From: Geosporobacter sp040797825
Lineage (GTDB): Bacteria; Bacillota; Clostridia; Peptostreptococcales; Thermotaleaceae
Assembly: GCA_040797825.1 (NCBI GenBank)
Contig: JBFNEZ010000153.1
Coordinates: forward strand, 1 to 9,179
Length of the DNA stretch: 9,179 nt
Direction of reading: 5' to 3'
A program made the position numbers and the translations under genes. The notes below the pieces were generated by a model that saw only the letters and a list, made by a program, of their open reading frames with translations, had not been told where the DNA came from and did not search any database. The first letter of the stretch is position 1. Each line of letters starts with the position of its first letter. Shown here one piece after another: positions 6,728 through 9,179 of this stretch.

Positions 6728-8224
6728 GTGAATGTCCATAGAGAAATCAAGCGCCTCATTCACTATGGAATTGAAAAGAAACTGATATACCCTGCAGATG
6801 AAGTCTATGTAATCAATAGAATCCTTGAAGCACTTAAAGAAGACACTTACGAAGCCGTGGAGATAGAAAGAGAATTCCTAGGGGATCCCCAACCGATACT
6901 GGATAATCTATTGGATTATGCCTATGAAAAGGAGCTTTTGGAAAATAACAGCATAACCTATCGAGATTTATTTGATACACGCATCATGGATTGTTTAATG
7001 CCGAGACCGAGCGAATTAATTAGAAGATTCTATGAAGATTATAGACAATCGCCAGAAAAAGCAACAGAGAATTATTATCAACTATCAAAGGCATCTAATT
7101 ATATACGGACACAGAGAATTGATAAGAACATAGGCTGGAAGACAGCTACCAGCTTTGGTGAATTGGAGATTACTATCAATCTTTCTAAGCCAGAGAAGGA
7201 TCCAAAAGCCATTGCCGCAGCAAAGAAGGTGAGCTCAACAGATTATCCCAAATGCTTATTATGTAAAGAAAACGAAGGCTATAGCGGGCGGGTTAACCAT
7301 CCTGCAAGGCAAAATCATAGAGTGATTCCTATTGAGTTATGTCAGGAGGAATGGTTTCTTCAATTTTCTCCCTATGTGTATTATCATGAGCACTCCATCA
7401 TATTTAAAGGAAGCCATGAGCCTATGAGGATTACAAAAACAACCTTTGATAGATTGTTGGACTTTGTGAAGAAGTTTCCCCATTACTTCATTGGTTCCAA
7501 TGCAGATTTGCCTATTGTAGGAGGATCTATTTTATCCCATGATCATTTTCAAGGGGGAAGATATACCTTTCCTATGGAATTAGCGCCAACTTTAAAAAAA
7601 ATGAAGGTAGAAGGTTTTGAGGACATATCCATTGGTATTTTAAAATGGCCCCTATCGGTGATTCGCATAGAAGGTCAAGATAGACATCGGTTAGCAGTAT
7701 TGGGAGAGGTTATTTTAGAAAAATGGAAAGATTATGATGCGCCACAGATAGATATTCAATCTCGTACAGCTGGAGAACCCCATAATACCATTACACCAAT
7801 TGCCAGATATAAGGAGGAAAAATATCAACTGGATCTGGTACTAAGGAACAACCGTACCAGCAAAGAGCATCCATTGGGGATTTTTCATCCCCATCAAGAT
7901 GTCCATCATATTAAAAAAGAAAATATTGGGTTAATAGAAGTGATGGGTTTAGCTGTATTGCCCGCCAGATTGATGGAAGAGTTGGAATTAATTAAAATAT
8001 GTCTTCAAGAGAAGAAAAAAATCACCCAGTATAGGGAACTTTCCAAACATAGGGAATGGTTTGAATACCTGCAGAAGAAGTATACCTCTGAAAATATAGA
8101 TTTTGATCCGGTGTTAAGAGAAGAGGTAGGAAAGGTGTTTGAGCGAATCCTGTGGGATGCAGGTGTATTTAAGCAGGATGCAGAAGGGCTCGCTGCCTTT
8201 GAAGATTTTATAAACTGCTTATAA
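6728..8224 (+). CDS. galT: Galactose-1-phosphate uridylyltransferase, class II (Firmicutes type)
   Basis: GalT transfers UMP from UDP-glucose to galactose-1-phosphate, giving glucose-1-phosphate and UDP-galactose. At 498 residues it is far longer than the roughly 350-residue E. coli enzyme, which fits the class II family found in Lactobacillales, Bacilli and Clostridia. Visible landmarks are CLLCKENEGYSGR from Cys176, SHDHFQGG with His271 and His273, and FHPHQDVHHIKKENIG with His387, His389, His393 and His394. The HPH there resembles the nucleotidylated-histidine motif of class I enzymes, but I cannot assign the catalytic His from sequence alone. GTG at 6728 is chosen from ribosome binding site spacing; TTG at 6722 would add two residues. 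The gene is 14 bases after galE and 13 bases before galM, consistent with one transcript. Confidence 0.94.
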   Translation: MNVHREIKRLIHYGIEKKLIYPADEVYVINRILEALKEDTYEAVEIEREFLGDPQPILDNLLDYAYEKELLENNSITYRDLFDTRIMDCLMPRPSELIRRFYEDYRQSPEKATENYYQLSKASNYIRTQRIDKNIGWKTATSFGELEITINLSKPEKDPKAIAAAKKVSSTDYPKCLLCKENEGYSGRVNHPARQNHRVIPIELCQEEWFLQFSPYVYYHEHSIIFKGSHEPMRITKTTFDRLLDFVKKFPHYFIGSNADLPIVGGSILSHDHFQGGRYTFPMELAPTLKKMKVEGFEDISIGILKWPLSVIRIEGQDRHRLAVLGEVILEKWKDYDAPQIDIQSRTAGEPHNTITPIARYKEEKYQLDLVLRNNRTSKEHPLGIFHPHQDVHHIKKENIGLIEVMGLAVLPARLMEELELIKICLQEKKKITQYRELSKHREWFEYLQKKYTSENIDFDPVLREEVGKVFERILWDAGVFKQDAEGLAAFEDFINCL

Positions 8225-8237
8225 AGGAGAAAAATCT

Positions 8238-9179
8238 ATGATTGAATTGAGCCATGGCTTTCATATAGGAAATCAGGAAGCAAAAGAAATTACCTTAAGA
8301 AACCGGGAGGGGATGATAGTCAAACTATTAAATTATGGTGCTGCTATTCTTGAAATATTGGTTCCTGATAAAGATGGTCAATGTGAGAATATTGTTTTGA
8401 CCCATGAATATATGGAAGATTACATAAAAAACCCCTCCTACTTTGGTGTGACTGTTGGAAGAACTTCAGGACGCATTGCCCAAGGTATGTTTACCCTGGA
8501 TGGAGAGCGTTATTTCTTAGAAAAGAATTTCGGTATTCATCATGGGCATGGTGGCAGAAGAGGGTTTAGTCATCGGTTATGGGACTATTTTATTGAGGAA
8601 GAAGGGGGAAGTAGTCGGGTGATCTTCCAATATGAGAGTAGAGATATGGAAGAAGGCTATCCTGGAAATCTTAAAGGAGAAGTGACCTACACTTTGATGG
8701 CCAAAAATGAACTTCTTATAGAATATGGGGCCATCAGTGACAAAAACACACTATGCAATTTAACCAATCATTCCTATTTTAACCTATCGGGAGATAATAA
8801 GCGAAAAATCACCGATCAAATCCTTTGCATTCGATCAAAATCTTTTCTAGAACTAGATGAGAATCTAATCCCAACAGGAAAATCCATTCCCGTTCAAAAT
8901 ACACCTATGGATTTTAGAGAACCAAAGAAAATAGGGGAAGTTATAGCGTGTACTCATGAGCAATTGAAGCGAGCTGGTGGATACGATCATCCGTGGCTTC
9001 TTGAAGATAGAGAAAATCAAATTGAAATGATAGATCGAAATAGTGGCAGAAAACTAAGTATTTCCACCACTTATCCCAGTGTGGTGATCTATAGCTATAA
9101 TTTTCCTAATCAAGAAAGATTAAAGAGCGGTAGAAGGGGAAGTAAATTCGATGGAATTTGTTTTGAGACCCAATATGAG
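8238..9179 (+). CDS. galM: Aldose 1-epimerase (galactose mutarotase), C-terminus cut by window edge
   Basis: GalM interconverts beta- and alpha-galactose, providing the alpha anomer that GalK needs. The frame is open from ATG 8238 to the last base, giving 314 residues without a stop. Family marks are all present: GRTSGRIAQG near the first third, HGHGGRRGF with His104, NHSYFNLSG with His178, GYDHPW with Asp250 and GICFETQ with Glu310. His104, His178 and Glu310 match the substrate-binding/acid His and catalytic Glu of E. coli GalM (104, 175, 309). AAAGGAG (8223-8229) overlaps the galT stop and lies 8 bases before the ATG. The family is usually about 340-350 residues, so some 30 residues should lie beyond the window. 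This is an edge truncation, not a broken gene. Confidence 0.95.
   Translation, partial: MIELSHGFHIGNQEAKEITLRNREGMIVKLLNYGAAILEILVPDKDGQCENIVLTHEYMEDYIKNPSYFGVTVGRTSGRIAQGMFTLDGERYFLEKNFGIHHGHGGRRGFSHRLWDYFIEEEGGSSRVIFQYESRDMEEGYPGNLKGEVTYTLMAKNELLIEYGAISDKNTLCNLTNHSYFNLSGDNKRKITDQILCIRSKSFLELDENLIPTGKSIPVQNTPMDFREPKKIGEVIACTHEQLKRAGGYDHPWLLEDRENQIEMIDRNSGRKLSISTTYPSVVIYSYNFPNQERLKSGRRGSKFDGICFETQYE

Noticed and set aside
9150..9179. galM as a truncated pseudogene
   Set aside because: The frame is open to the last base and all active-site motifs are present, so the missing end is a window boundary effect.

Overview
The window looks like chromosomal DNA from a low-GC Gram-positive anaerobe, most probably a member of the Clostridia. 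The evidence is AT-rich DNA, strong purine-rich Shine-Dalgarno sites before nearly every gene, a lipoprotein sugar receptor in place of a periplasmic one, and the long class II galactose-1-phosphate uridylyltransferase typical of Firmicutes. The genus cannot be named from sequence reading alone.

Layout. At the left edge a small cysteine-rich gene (15-389, minus strand) encodes a cytosolic four-helix-bundle copper-binding protein of the Csp/DUF326 type. A roughly 400-base, very AT-rich divergent intergenic region follows. It holds a weak candidate promoter for the copper gene and, at its right end, a near-consensus sigma-A promoter (TTGACG-N17-TAAAAT, 717-745). A LacI/CcpA-type operator (758-771) lies just downstream of that promoter's predicted start. 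From there to the right edge all genes lie on the plus strand: mglB, an intrinsic terminator hairpin, mglA, mglC, galK, galE, galT and galM. The last runs off the window, short of its C-terminus.

How it works together. MglB (surface lipoprotein), MglA (double ATPase) and MglC (permease) form an ABC importer for galactose and possibly glucose. GalM interconverts the anomers, and GalK phosphorylates alpha-galactose. GalT exchanges galactose-1-phosphate with UDP-glucose, and GalE regenerates UDP-glucose from UDP-galactose. One locus therefore carries both uptake and the complete Leloir pathway. Gaps between genes downstream of mglA are only about 13 to 40 bases and no further terminator is visible, so a single long transcript is likely. 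The hairpin after mglB probably lets the receptor be made in excess over the membrane parts and enzymes.

I see no mobile element, CRISPR array, tRNA or rRNA. Nothing amounts to an undescribed system. The points most worth checking are the control region before mglB, the mglB-mglA terminator, a 17-base near-identical repeat in the intergenic region, and the unlinked copper-binding gene.
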